Of a stretch of DNA of 64,000 nucleotides, positions 45,083-54,407 are shown piece by piece. Both the position numbers and the translations under genes were made by a program. The first letter of the stretch is position 1, and each line of letters starts with the position of its first letter. The notes beneath the pieces were generated by a model. The model had not been told where the DNA came from and searched no databases. It saw nothing but the letters and a program-made list of their open reading frames with translations. The stretch comes from Closterium sp. NIES-65 (Eukaryota > Streptophyta > Zygnematophyceae > Desmidiales > Closteriaceae), in contig CANXME010000495.1 of the NCBI GenBank assembly GCA_948144175.1, positions 31,528-95,527 of the forward strand, given 5' to 3'.

Positions 45083-47563
45083 GGTGGTCGTGCTGTGGGT
45101 ACTGGAGCTGCTGGGTCTGAGGGTTCTCCTGGAGCTGGTGCTGCTGAGGGTGTTGGCGCTGAGACTGCCGCTAGCGGTCCGACTGACAGTGCTCCTGGTG
45201 GTGCTGCTGGAGGTTCTGGAGCTGCTGGAGGTGTTGCTGGAGCGGGTACTCCTACTGGGGGTACTGATGTTGTCCCTGCTGTTTCTGGCGTCGCCGCGCG
45301 GCCCCGACCGTACTTCGTTCCGCTCCTGCAGCAGGTTCTTGGTCTTACACCTTCTCCTGGTCCTCCTCCTCCTCCCTTAGAGGGTCCACAGCCTGTCTCG
45401 TCACAGTCACAGCTACAGCCTGCCTCCCCTTTGCCTGCTCCTTCTCCCTACGCTGGTCCGACTGGAGGTCCTACTGAGCGTTGTGAGCCTGCGTCTCGTC
45501 CTGCGTCGCCTGTTCGTACTGCGCGCACTAGTGGTCGTGGTTCGCGTCAGCGTCCTCCTCCTGTCCCTGGCACGCACCGGATGTCTCTGCGTCCATCCAC
45601 TGCTCCTCTGCGTGCCCCTTTGCCTTCTCCTCCTGCTTCCTCTCTTCCTGCTCTTGCCGACCCGGAGTCGGACTCTCTTCGTGCTGCCAGTCCCACTGTC
45701 ACGCGTCTCCTTGCTACTGCTGTCACTGACCCTTCTTTCGAGTCTTCTGCTGCGTCTGCCCTTGTCACTGAGCTCGTCGACTTTGCTGCGCGCTGTCGTC
45801 TAGACTACGCTGCTAGTCTTGTCGCTGAGTCTGAGTCTGCCTGTCCTCCGTCCGTCGGGGGTGAGTGTGCCCTTGGCACGGACGTCCTTGAGTTGAGGAC
45901 AGGCAGGAGGAGTTCCAGTGTCTGGCCGCCGCTTCACCTCATCTCGCGTCTGTACTACTTGCCCCTGAGGGAGACCCGGATGCACTTGACATCCCGACTC
46001 CGCGCTCTTACGCGGAGGTGATAGAGGGTCCCTACTCCTCTCAGTGGCAGGCAGCTATGCATGCAGAGATGGCTTCCTGGAAGTCCACAGGCACCTACGT
46101 TGACGCTGTTCCCCCTCCTGGGGCGAACATCGTCAGTGGCATGTGGATTTTTAGGGTGAAGCGGCCGCCGGGTTCTCCGCCTGTCTTCAAGGCGCGTTAC
46201 GTGGCTCGTGGCTTCAGTCAGCGGCAGGGAGTTGACTACTTTCAGGCTTTCTCCCCCACCCCGAAGATGACCACTCTTCGGGTACTGCTGCACGTTGCTG
46301 CTCACCGTGACTACGAGCTGCACTCTCTCGACTTCAGCACAGCTTTCTTGCAGGGCAGCCTGCACGAGGAGATCTGGCCCACCTGGCTTCACTGGGTCTT
46401 TCCCTCCTGGTACCCAGTGGAGTCTCCGGCGTCCAGTCTACGGTCTCCGCCAGGCGCCACGCGAGTGGCACGACACACTGAGGACTACGCTGGCGGCACT
46501 TAGGTTTGCTCCTTCTACTGCCAACCCGTCGCTGTTTCTGCGCACCGACACCTCTCTGCCGCCGTTCTACATCCTCGTGCACGTCGACGACTTGGTCTTT
46601 GCCACAGCTGACACCGCTTGACTCGCCTACGTGAAGTCCGAGCTGAAGAAGAGACACACGTGCACTGACCTGGGTGAACTGCGCAGCTACCTTGGCTTGC
46701 AAATCACCCGGGACAGAGCACGCCGCACCATTACCCTGACTCAGTCACACATGGTGCAGCAGGTCCTTCAGCGCTTCGGCTTCACGTACTCCTCGCCTCA
46801 GGCCACTCCTCTGCCTACTCGCCACTCGCTCTCAGCTCTGCCTTCGGATGAGTCCGTAGAGTCGAGTGGCCCGTATCCAGAGCTTGTTGGCTGCCTCATG
46901 TACCTGATGACCTGCACACGACCTGACCTTGCATACCCTCTTAGCATTCTTGCACGCTATGTTGCTCCTGGGAGACACCGACCAGAGCACATAGCTGCAG
47001 CGAAGAGGGTGTTGCGCTACTTGTGCAGTACGTCGGGCATGGGGCTAGTGCTTGGAGGGCGCAGTCTAGTGGTCCTCACTGGGCACGCGGACGCTTCTTG
47101 GGCTGACGACCAGGCTACGCAGCGGTCGTCACAGGGTTACACCTTCAGCCTTGGTTCCGGCTCTGTTTCGTGGCGGGCTACCCGCTCGTCTTCTATTCTC
47201 GGCTCCAGTTGTGAGGCTGAGATCTACGCCGGGGCTATGGCTGCACAGGAGTTACGTTGGCTCACCTACCTGCTGACCGACCTTGGAGAGCCGCCTCGTT
47301 CTCCTCCAGTCCTGTACGTAGACAACAAGGCCATGCTGGCCTTGTGTCGAGAGCAGCGACTGGAGCACAGGACAAAGCACATTGCTCTCCGCTACTTTCT
47401 TGCTCGTGAGCTACAGCAGCGTGGACAGTTGCGACTTGCGTACGTGGCATATGAGGCCAACACTGCTGATGTCTTCACCAAGGCACTTGCGCCTTGTGAT
47501 CATCAGCGTTGCTGCACGCAAATGGGTCTTGTGCCTGTCTTGCCTCACTTGCTCACTTCTTGA
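45083..47563 (+). pseudogene. Copia-A reverse transcriptase-RNase H region (broken, gamma)
   Basis: Same lesions as 9552-12032; the RT segment reads ANPSLF, as in alpha. Confidence 0.85.
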
Positions 47564-47766
47564 CCTTGCTTGTACCTTTACCTATATATACTCTTGCTCT
47601 TGCTTGCTTGGCTCTTGTATATCTCTATATATTATCTTGCATGTGAACTGGCCTTGTGGCCCTTGAACTTGTGCTCGGAATGTGTGGTGACTTTGTGATC
47701 CACCCTGAGCTTTGCTTTACTTTGCTTGACTGGTCTTGTGACCCCTTGTTCTCCCCCACTTTGCCT

Positions 47767-47775
47767 ATGGGGGTG
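47767..47775 (+). promoter_or_regulatory. Copia-A polypurine tract (gamma)
   Basis: ATGGGGGTG abutting the 3' LTR, as at 12236. Confidence 0.75.
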
Positions 47776-47906
47776 TGTCAGAACATTATAGCCTACTTAT
47801 TTGTGTAGGCTATAGTGGGGTATCCCATAGGGGGTACAACCCAATTAGGGTTTCCTATTTGTACTCACTTCGTTCTTAGTCATTCATTCACGTTCCTTTA
47901 TTCACA
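47776..47906 (+). repeat. Copia-A 3' LTR, right end of array (gamma)
   Basis: Identical to 12245-12375, but followed by TCATG and unique DNA rather than by Copia-B. Confidence 0.95.
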
Positions 47907-47911
47907 TCATG
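47907..47911. repeat. Right target-site duplication of Copia-A (TCATG)
   Basis: Matches TCATG at 40435-40439 immediately left of the element. The left copy is also at 4904-4908 and 22669-22673, where no right-hand partner exists. Confidence 0.9.
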
Positions 47912-48308
47912 TCTTTTGTAAGAACTCCAAATTTCATCGTATAAGGTCCTGTTCTACGTTTCCTCCTGCATGAGGCAGCTCCTATTTTCTCTTTATCGTT
48001 AAGCTCATTCTAGTTGAGTGAATTTTTTTCTTCCTTTTCCTTTCCACCGAACTAGTTCCGTTCCGAGCTCGATCATTCTGTTTTTAGGTTGTATGCCTTT
48101 GTAAGGATGTCACTTTTCCTTTAGTCGTTACTAAGGCTGCTTCATTTCGTATCGCTCTCTTATTTCTCGTCTTACCTTGAATCCTTGTCTTTCCGGTTTT
48201 TGTTTTTCCTTCATTTTTTTCCTCCAGTCCCATGTTCGTTCCTTACTGATCTCGTTCATTCCATTTCTTGAGATTTTATGGAGTTGTTTCTTCCTTTTAG
48301 TATATTCC
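47912..48308. other. Unique AT-rich flank right of the array
   Basis: T-rich DNA without coding sequence or recognisable repeat. It is the original chromosomal DNA into which Copia-A inserted, as shown by the TCATG duplication. Confidence 0.6.
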
Positions 48309-48438
48309 TGTCAAAGTTTGAAGGAAGAAAGAGGATTGAACTAGCAAGAATGAGGATACAAATAGCAAACCCTAGAAGGGTTGTACTCGCTATAGAGCAC
48401 CCCACTACAGGCTAGAACAATAAGATAATATTCTGACA
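48309..48438 (-). repeat. 3' LTR of the minus-strand mini-element
   Basis: 130 bp. On the minus strand it starts TGTCAGAATATTATC and ends TTTGACA. It carries an AAACCCTAG telo-box-like motif on the plus strand. Confidence 0.88.
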
Positions 48439-49117
48439 CACCCCCATAGCCAAAGTGGGGTGTAATCAGCAGAGCAGGCAAAGCAAAAACAAGCTCAGGG
48501 TGGATCACAATGTCACCACACATTCTGAGCACAAGTTCAAGAAGAAATAGTTTAGAGTGTACAATTATAAGCAAAGCTAGTGGTAGTCACAACGGGCAAG
48601 TGAGGAGGAGGAGGGAGAGTGAGGGGAGAGGAGACAGGAGGCGACGGCTGAAGCTGCAGACACACGGGCAACAGGAGGCAGACTGGCACAGCGGCTACCG
48701 GACAGCGCCCGGACTACAGGAGTAACAGGCCCCGCGGCTCAAATAGCGGCGGACGGGCAACGGACCCACGGGCGGCTGGCACAGCTGGCTACGACTGGGC
48801 TACCGGGACAGCGCCCCGGACTACAGGTGCTGCTGACGACAAACTGGCAACCTCCGCTCATCCTCCCACACACAGTCCCACCCCCCTGATACACACCCAC
48901 TGCTACACCACTAGCTCTACTCCCACGCACCCCCCTTAAACCCTAAACCCAGTCTCCCACACAACCACCCCCCTCAGCGACAGCTGCAGCAGTGGGAGAC
49001 GAAGGAGGAGGAGGAGAAAGGGAGGAAGGCACACCGACCACCCCCATACCCGCCACCCAACAGCTTCGCCCCTCAGGTCGCCACGACGGACGACTGGGAA
49101 ATGGGGGAGGGGAGAAC

Positions 49118-49148
49118 GGGGGGGGGGGGGGGGGGGGGGGTGGGGGGG
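49118..49148 (+). repeat. Poly-G tract (G23-T-G7)
   Basis: A run of 23 G, one T, then 7 G, inside the mini-element leader. It is prone to length change and could form a G-quadruplex. Confidence 0.95.
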
Positions 49149-49255
49149 CCCACCACGGACCTGAGGGGAGGGCGGGGCCGCGACAAGGGGCGGGGCCGCG
49201 ACGTAGGGCAGGGCCGCTTCGTAGGGCGGGGCCGCGACGTATGGGAGAAGCCTGC

Positions 49256-49363
49256 CGCGCGCCTCGGGGCGCACGGCGGGCAGAAAACCGCCGCGCGCCT
49301 CGGGGCGCACGGCGGGCAGAAAATCGCCGCGCGCCTCGGGGCGCACGGCGGGAGGAAACAGTA
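49256..49363 (+). repeat. 36-bp tandem repeat, three copies
   Basis: Three adjacent near-identical 36-mers starting CGCGCGCCTCGGGGCGCACG in the leader of the mini-element. Next to them are GGGCGGGGCCGCGAC units that resemble the reverse complement of the Copia-A leader repeats. Confidence 0.85.
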
Positions 49364-49415
49364 GCAGCGGAAGCAAGGTGGGGACACACCCACAGGATCG
49401 ATCCAAGGGGATCGA

Positions 49416-49430
49416 CCTGCTCTGATACCA
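49416..49430 (-). promoter_or_regulatory. Primer-binding site of the mini-element
   Basis: On the minus strand reads TGGTATCAGAGCAGG, a perfect match to the plant initiator-Met tRNA site, and better than the Copia-A site. Confidence 0.88.
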
Positions 49431-49559
49431 TGTCAAGTTTGAAGGAAGAAAGAGGATTGAACTAGCAAGAATGAGGATACAAATAGCAAACCCTAGAAGG
49501 GTTGTACTCGCTATAGAGCCCCCCACTACAGGCTAGAACAATAAGATATTATTCTGACA
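49431..49559 (-). repeat. 5' LTR of the minus-strand mini-element
   Basis: 129 bp, matching 48309-48438 apart from about three differences, and directly abutting the primer-binding site at 49416-49430. Confidence 0.88.
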
Positions 49560-49564
49560 ATTCC

Positions 49565-49872
49565 GCATCTAGTGACATTTGTTCTTTAGGGTTCGTGACT
49601 TTTTTGCTTTATCCATTCTTCAACCTTCTTTTTTTCGGACTCTATCATTAGCCACCCCTTCTATTCGTAGGTGCATCGTGTTTGTTCTTAGTTTCTGTTT
49701 TTTGTCCCCTATGCTAGTTTTTTTTTCGTAGTTTATTGAGCTCTCTCTTCTCTCTCTCTCTAATGGTCCTTTTATTGATATAGCAGTCAAGTACAGGCAG
49801 GCAAATTATCGTGGACCTAGATAACAAGCATGCTGGTTGCCAACATCGCCGCTCTACAACTCTACGAGGGGC
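49565..49872. other. Non-coding DNA with a CT-rich tract
   Basis: T-rich sequence without a coding frame; 49741-49761 is a run of CT dinucleotides with one TT interruption. Confidence 0.6.
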
Positions 49873-50753
49873 TCAATCACTGCAAAGCAGTCCCCTAGAT
49901 GCAAATCCTCCCCAATTCCTCCCACCGGCGGGTTCTCGACCGCCGCCGCCTCCCCAAGCTTGAGCAGGAGGCCTACAGATTGGGCCCCTTTGCAGGGCCA
50001 CAGACCAGCGCTGCCTGAACTGGTGCAGGAACTTTGCAGCATAGAACGATTTAGAGTCGGCGTTGAAGTGTCGCCGAGCTGCAGTGTCCGCTAGAGACTT
50101 CAAAAAGGCTGGTACCTCCGCACACGGGCAGCCATAGGTGTCCACAGCCAGGGGAAGAAGGTCCACCGTCTCTGGTAGGGAGGCGTAGTGCTGCCGCAAA
50201 ACAATCCCCCCATGTTCAGCTCCTGCCCAATTTCGCCTTCCGGCGGGTTCTCTGCTGCTGCTGCCTCCCCGAGCTTGAGTAAGAGGCCCACAGACTGTGC
50301 CTCTGAAGGGCCACCGACCATCTCTGTCTGAACTGGTGCAGAACTTCGCGGCATGAAAGGATTTTGAGTCGGCGTTGAAGTGGCGCCGAGCCGCCGTGTC
50401 TGCTAAGAGCTTCAGAAAAACAGGTACCTCGGCGCAAGGGCAGCCGTAGGTTTCCACAGCCAGGGGGAAGAAGCTAACCGTCTCTGGGCGGTTAGTGTAG
50501 GTGCTGTATCTTTTTGGCGGCTAGCTCCCCTTGCCGCCCACCCCCTGCCTTTCTGTGCTTCAGGGTCCCTTGTGCTGATAGGGTCCGTGATGGTCACATC
50601 ACAGACGTAGACTGCCCCGCTGCTACGGTCTGTCATGGTGAAGTCAGCGGTCTGCTCTTCACATGGGGCAGTGGGCGGACTGATTCGCTGTGATGAAAAA
50701 CCCCGCGTCCTGCGCCAGCTGCTGCGCTTCGCATCGCAGTTCGTGTGCAGCAT
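49873..50753 (-). pseudogene. Decayed minus-strand coding fragment with internal duplication
   Basis: Reading right to left, an opening segment (from 50753) has AVYVCDVTITDPIS. After a frameshift near 50490 comes FFPLAVETYG, a helical stretch LADTAARRHFNADSKSF and FLHQFRQRWSVALQRG. A module of 104 codons is present twice (312-bp offset, for example 50054 against 50366), giving a 195-codon frame at 49873-50457. The motif order DVTITDP, then PLAVETYG, then RWSVALQRG resembles the C-terminal region found in some eukaryotic non-LTR retrotransposon and RT-associated proteins (from general knowledge; not verified). The right-hand module carries 1- and 2-base deletions that cancel. No start or catalytic domain is present, so it is a relic. 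Confidence 0.4.
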
Positions 50754-51059
50754 TAGTAGTGGTCTCGCAGCAGCAGCAGTAGTGGTCTCAGCAGCAGCAG
50801 TGGCAGCGGCAGCAGCACAGGTGGCTGCAACTGCAGCAGTTCAGGTTCACTGCAGCAGCTGCCTCCACAGCGGGGCCTGACGGACCCGTCAGTACACACC
50901 CCGTCACGTGGGAGCTGCAACTGCTATTGAGCTTATGTTTCCAGTCTTGGTGCGTGTGTGTCGTTTTCCAGGGCGCCTCAGAGGTTCTTAGTGTGGGAGC
51001 TGCAGCCACACACTAGTACTAGACCTTTGTCGCTGGCTCGGGTGCGACTCACCGACTGC

Positions 51060-52400
51060 ACGGCTTTCTTTCACCCTAGACTCTGGAGCGTCCAGCTGTT
51101 TCTTTCGCGACTGCACCGACCTCACGCCACTGCACATCCAATCACTGTCGCCTTAGCTGACCCCTCCGTGGATCTGTAGTTGCAAGAGCACCACCACTCT
51201 CGGTGTGTCCAGCGGCTCCCTCTGGGTTTCTCACAGGTTACTACACCCCTCGTTCTCTAGGAACCTGGTGTGTTTCAGTCACCTCCACAACCTCGGAGCT
51301 GTCACCACTTTCCCACTGTTGCCTCCTGCACAGGTGCCACTGGGGCGCCTCTAGCCACTTTCCACAGGGAGCCGGGCTCTGTCTGTACTTCACTACTCAC
51401 TGGTCCCACCACACTTGGTCAGGTAAGGTCAGGTCAGGTCAGGTAGCTGCTGTGTCGTGCGACTACGGTCACTCACCCACCCGTCGGTCCTCTGGCACCA
51501 CCATCTCGGTCACGCACGTCATCCCAGGTATGAGTACGTCACCATCTCTCAGAGGTCTCTCGAGCGCTTGCCTTGCTTCCTCGCTCGCCTGCGCCGCCGT
51601 CCACTCCCTGCGTCGAGGGTCGGCAGCGCGCTGCCCCTCACTCCTCCTCCTTCCCCCCCACCAGGCTCCCTTACAGACCCTGCACTTGGACGTCTGGGGC
51701 CCCTCCCCGGTCCTTGGCCCATGTCATGAGCGCTACTTCCTGATTGTGGTGGACGACTACTCCCGCTACACCATGGTTTTTCCCTTGCGATAGAAGGCCG
51801 ATGTGATATTGTCCTTGAGCCGTGGCTACTAGCGAGGGGTGGCGTCCAGGGTCTGTGTGGGCTCCGCCTACACTCGGACCGTGGTGGTGAGAGTTTTCTT
51901 CCACTCGCCTGGAGACGTTCTATCAGGGTCGGGGGAACATCCAGTCTTACATGCTACCTGACTCGCCGCAGCAGAACGGGGTAGCCGAGCGACGCATCGG
52001 CCTGGTCATGGAGGTTGCCCGGACCTCCATGTGCCATGCCGGTGCCCCCCAGTTCTTGTAGCCTTAGGCAGTCTCCTACGCCACGCACCAGCTGAACCTG
52101 TGGCCTAGTGACGCACGACCACGGGTGACGCCGATCTTCCTTTGGACAGGTTTTCCGGGCGTAGTAGCTGACTACCGCGTCTGGGGTTGTCTGGCTCACG
52201 TTTGCGCCCCTGGCGCGAACAAGTTGTCTGCGCGCACACGTGCCAGCGTCTTTTTTGGCTTCCCACTCGACGCCTCAGACTGATTGTTCTACGACCCAGT
52301 CACCTACCAGTTCTTTGCCTCTCAGGACGTCACTTTCGACGAGTCGGTCAGTTACTACACGAGTTACCCCCACCGAGGTTCTGAGGCCTTTTCCCCCCGT
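51060..52400 (+). pseudogene. Copia-C protease-integrase remnant
   Basis: An intact protease core LDSGAS at 51076-51093 is followed by frameshifts. WHHHLGH (about 51492) marks the integrase zinc region. LDVWGPSPV (about 51686), LHSDRGGE (about 51868) and QQNGVAERRIG (about 51970, catalytic Glu kept at 51987) are in different frames. TAG replaces Trp at 52059 in what should read FLWPFA. The end, TFDESVSYY, closely matches TFDESVPYY of Copia-A, so this part belongs to the Copia-A clade. Confidence 0.75.
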
Positions 52401-52800
52401 TGTTCCTCACCCTTGAGCCCCCCCCAGTCGCCCCGGTAGCCCCACCCCCTCGCGTCTTGCCCCGTCAGGTCTGTCGCACGTCACTCTACATTCTTCAAAA
52501 GTCCCTCTATGGGATCAAGCAGGTGCCTCAACTGTGGCAGCAGTACCTGCGCACCGTCCTCACGGAGCTCGGCTTCAACCAACTACCCCATGACCTCGGG
52601 ATCTACCGCAACAATTTGCGCGGTAAATTCATCCTCCTCGTCGCCTACGTCGATGACCTGCTCTACACCGGCGACGACACAAAGCTGCTGGATCAGTTTG
52701 AGGCAGATATCAAAGAGAAGCTAGATGTGACCATTCACCACAACGTAACATAGTTCCTGGGTCTCAACATCACCCAGTCCGCCACCTCCATTCGTCTCTC
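52401..52800 (+). pseudogene. Copia-C reverse transcriptase remnant (N-terminal half missing)
   Basis: Starts in mid-RT with SLYGIKQVPQLWQQYL, then LLVAYVDDLLYTGDD with YVDD at 52646-52657, stopping at TAG 52751. The fingers and motif A (FKARYVA...DFSTAFL) are absent. These motifs are unlike the RLYGL/VYGLRQAPREW and FYILVHVDDLVFATAD of Copia-A, indicating another copia lineage. Confidence 0.75.
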
Positions 52801-53099
52801 CGTGCCAAATACAGCGAAACACTCACGAATAAATTCGCCATCGTACCTATCAACCTCTCTACCCCCCTTCGAACTCCTCCTCCAAACCACGAACCGGACA
52901 CCACGCCTCTCTCCCTAAAAAACATCAGCTCTATCAGCAGTAGCTGGGATGTCTTCTGTTCGCCACCGTCACGTGCCGGCCTGATCTCTCCTATGTCGCA
53001 AGCCAGCTTGCTCAATACATGAAGTGGCCTGAAGGGAGAATTCACTAGATCTACGCCGAGCACTTCAATAATTCGTCTCTACTCCCGACGTCGGCCTCA

Positions 53100-53583
53100 C
53101 CTATGAAGCTAACTTAACTACCACCCTGTAGCTCCATGGCTACGTAGACGCAGACCACGTAGGAGACATTGACCACACAGGATTCATTTTTCAACTCCAG
53201 TCTCCTGGACTCATCTCTTGGAACTCTCAAAAGCAGGAACTCATCTCCCTTTCGTCAACCAAAGCAAATTTCATCGCCGCCAGCGCAGCTGTTCGGGAAG
53301 GACTGTACCTGATGGAGCTCCTGTAGGAAGCGAAAGTAACGATGAACGGGCACTCCACGTTACTCTGCGACAACTAGAGCGCGATCAAGATCGCGAACAA
53401 GCCTGGCTTCGTAATCCGCACAAAACGCATCACACTCTGTTACTTCTTCGTCAAGGACGAAATTGACAAAGGGAAGGTCAAACTCACATACTCTCCAACT
53501 GGCGACATGGCAGCCGACTTTCTGACGAAGAAACAGCCACGTCAACAGTTCCAGCACTGCGCCGACCTCTGCGGGATCACCTA
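53100..53583 (+). pseudogene. Copia-C RNase H remnant
   Basis: GYVDADHVGD carries the first Asp. The usual STEAEY is STKANF, with Lys for catalytic Glu at 53261. LCDN is followed by TAG (53375) where copia RNase H has DNQSA, a clear Gln-to-TAG change. The tail DMAADFLTKKQP is conserved. Stops also occur at about 53323 and at the end (53581). Confidence 0.75.
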
Positions 53584-53619
53584 GAAGTCCACATGGCTCA
53601 CCTCAGGAATGAAGGGGAG

Positions 53620-53968
53620 TGTTGGAATACCGAAAGGTTATCATAACATTCCCGAAGGTTCTCTACTCGCGCGTCACTCCATAACGAAGGAACTCGCCTG
53701 TACCAGTACAACCATAGCTCATATAGAGCATGCGGAAGGTCGAGGGTCATCCGAAGGTCAACAGTCGAAGACACTCAACGGTCGTGACCCTTGACTGCCC
53801 AGTAACCGCACTTGGTAGTTACGAGATGCAACATGGTAATTGTCAAGAATAGCAATAGTCGGGGTTACTGTAGCAATGTAATTCAATGAATAAGGGAATG
53901 TACCCCTCAGAGTACATGGCTAGCTAGGATTGCTATTTATATCCTTGTACTCCTATTCTATAATCACA
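53620..53968 (+). repeat. Copia-C presumptive 3' LTR
   Basis: TGTTGGAATACCG follows the purine tract GAAGGGGAG (53611-53619), a typical copia polypurine/LTR junction. The proposed end is ATAATCACA at 53968, about 349 bp, one base before the next element. No partner LTR is present to confirm it. Confidence 0.6.
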
Positions 53969-53969
53969 T

Positions 53970-54109
53970 TGTCAGAAGACTTACACTTTGAGATCCCCGA
54001 TCGATCCTTTGGAGGTTACAAGCCTGTTAGCTTGGGGGGTTATGGGCGCACTGACCCGCTACTGAAACAAGCCATTTTATCCCAATGTCTAGTGGTTGGG
54101 ATTCTGATA
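53970..54109 (+). repeat. TRIM LTR 1
   Basis: TGTCAGAAGACTT...GGGATTCTGATA, directly followed by TGGTATCAGAGC. Confidence 0.78.
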
Positions 54110-54178
54110 TGGTATCAGAGCGAAGGTCTCGGGTTTGAGTCCTAGTGTGTGCATTTAGGGCATCCCAGTGCGAGGGGG

Positions 54179-54315
54179 TGTCAGAGGTCCACTGGTGATC
54201 CCCGATTGATCCTAAGGAAGGGTTACAAGCTCGTTGTTCTGGGGGATTATGGGCGTACTCACCCGCTCTTTAACAAGCCCTTTATGCCAATGGTCTAGTG
54301 GTTGGGATTCTAGCA
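54179..54315 (+). repeat. TRIM LTR 2
   Basis: TGTCAGAGGTCC...GGGATTCTAGCA, directly followed by TGGTATCAGAAC. It serves both as 3' LTR of the first unit and 5' LTR of the second. Confidence 0.78.
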
Positions 54316-54346
54316 TGGTATCAGAACGGTCTCGGGTTCGAATTCC
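54291..54346 (+). promoter_or_regulatory. tRNA-like A box and B box across the LTR/PBS boundary
   Basis: TGGTCTAGTGG (54291-54301) fits the RNA polymerase III A-box consensus. GGTTCGAATTC (54335-54345) is B-box-like, with a 7-nt TTCGAAT loop and a pairable 5-bp stem. The start-to-start spacing is 44 nt, as in an intron-less tRNA. The PBS lies where the anticodon arm would be. The acceptor stem does not pair, so it is not a tRNA gene. A weaker pair lies at 54086-54095 and 54132-54142. Confidence 0.5.
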
Positions 54347-54407
54347 GGCGTATGCACATGCAGGCTGTTGCTGCTGTGTCGAGTACTGGACCTCCCAGTG
54401 TGGGGGG

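Larger units (their letters stand above)
30141..47906 (+). repeat. Tandem unit gamma (complete, 17,766 bp), last of the array
   Basis: Last unit of the array, ending on the final CA of the Copia-A 3' LTR and followed by unique DNA. Private changes seen: an inserted T at 38941, G-to-A at 39183 (a TGG to TGA stop in the LINE tail), and substitutions at 40191, 42084 (Thr to Ile in Gag) and 43910 (Ile to Val in integrase). I noticed no differences between 30141-35530 and 12376-17765. Confidence 0.95.
40440..47906 (+). mobile_element. Copia-A, copy gamma, with intact target-site duplication
   Basis: Same element shifted by 35,531. Only this copy is flanked on both sides by TCATG (40435-40439 and 47907-47911), the 5-bp target duplication expected of a copia insertion. 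It therefore marks the original right-hand insertion site. Confidence 0.95.
48309..49559 (-). mobile_element. Gag/pol-less LTR mini-element related to Copia-A
   Basis: 1,251 bp with LTRs of 130 bp (48309-48438) and 129 bp (49431-49559), TSD ATTCC at 48304-48308 and 49560-49564, a primer-binding site TGGTATCAGAGCAGG read on the minus strand (49416-49430), and the polypurine tract ATGGGGGTG (48439-48447, minus). The 992-bp interior has a GC-rich leader with repeats and a 3' stretch very similar to the Copia-A tail at 12140-12190, but no gag or pol. The LTRs differ at about three positions. It is a TRIM/LARD-like non-autonomous element that needs proteins from another copia. Confidence 0.88.
50760..53968 (+). 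mobile_element. Copia-C, broken Ty1/copia element
   Basis: Protease at 51079, integrase 51440-52390, a partial RT from about 52464, RNase H to 53583, polypurine tract and 3' LTR from 53620. There is no gag and no 5' LTR; the left end is arbitrary and sits in a CAG-rich stretch (about 50766-50870). The first half of RT is deleted. Confidence 0.75.

Noticed and set aside
1-47906. Pure assembly duplication
   Set aside because: Each unit has its own single-base differences and the outermost copy has the correct target-site duplication. Not fully excluded without reads.
49256-49363. CRISPR-like array (three 36-mers)
   Set aside because: The repeats are adjacent without spacers, inside a eukaryotic retroelement leader.
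50760-50880. Poly-Ala/Gln coding gene in the CAG-rich stretch
   Set aside because: A low-complexity triplet run is open in several frames and gives no domain; it is more likely a leader or gag remnant of Copia-C.
54280-54360. A functional tRNA gene
   Set aside because: A and B boxes and a T-arm are present, but the acceptor-stem halves do not pair and the region is part of a repeated LTR/PBS structure.
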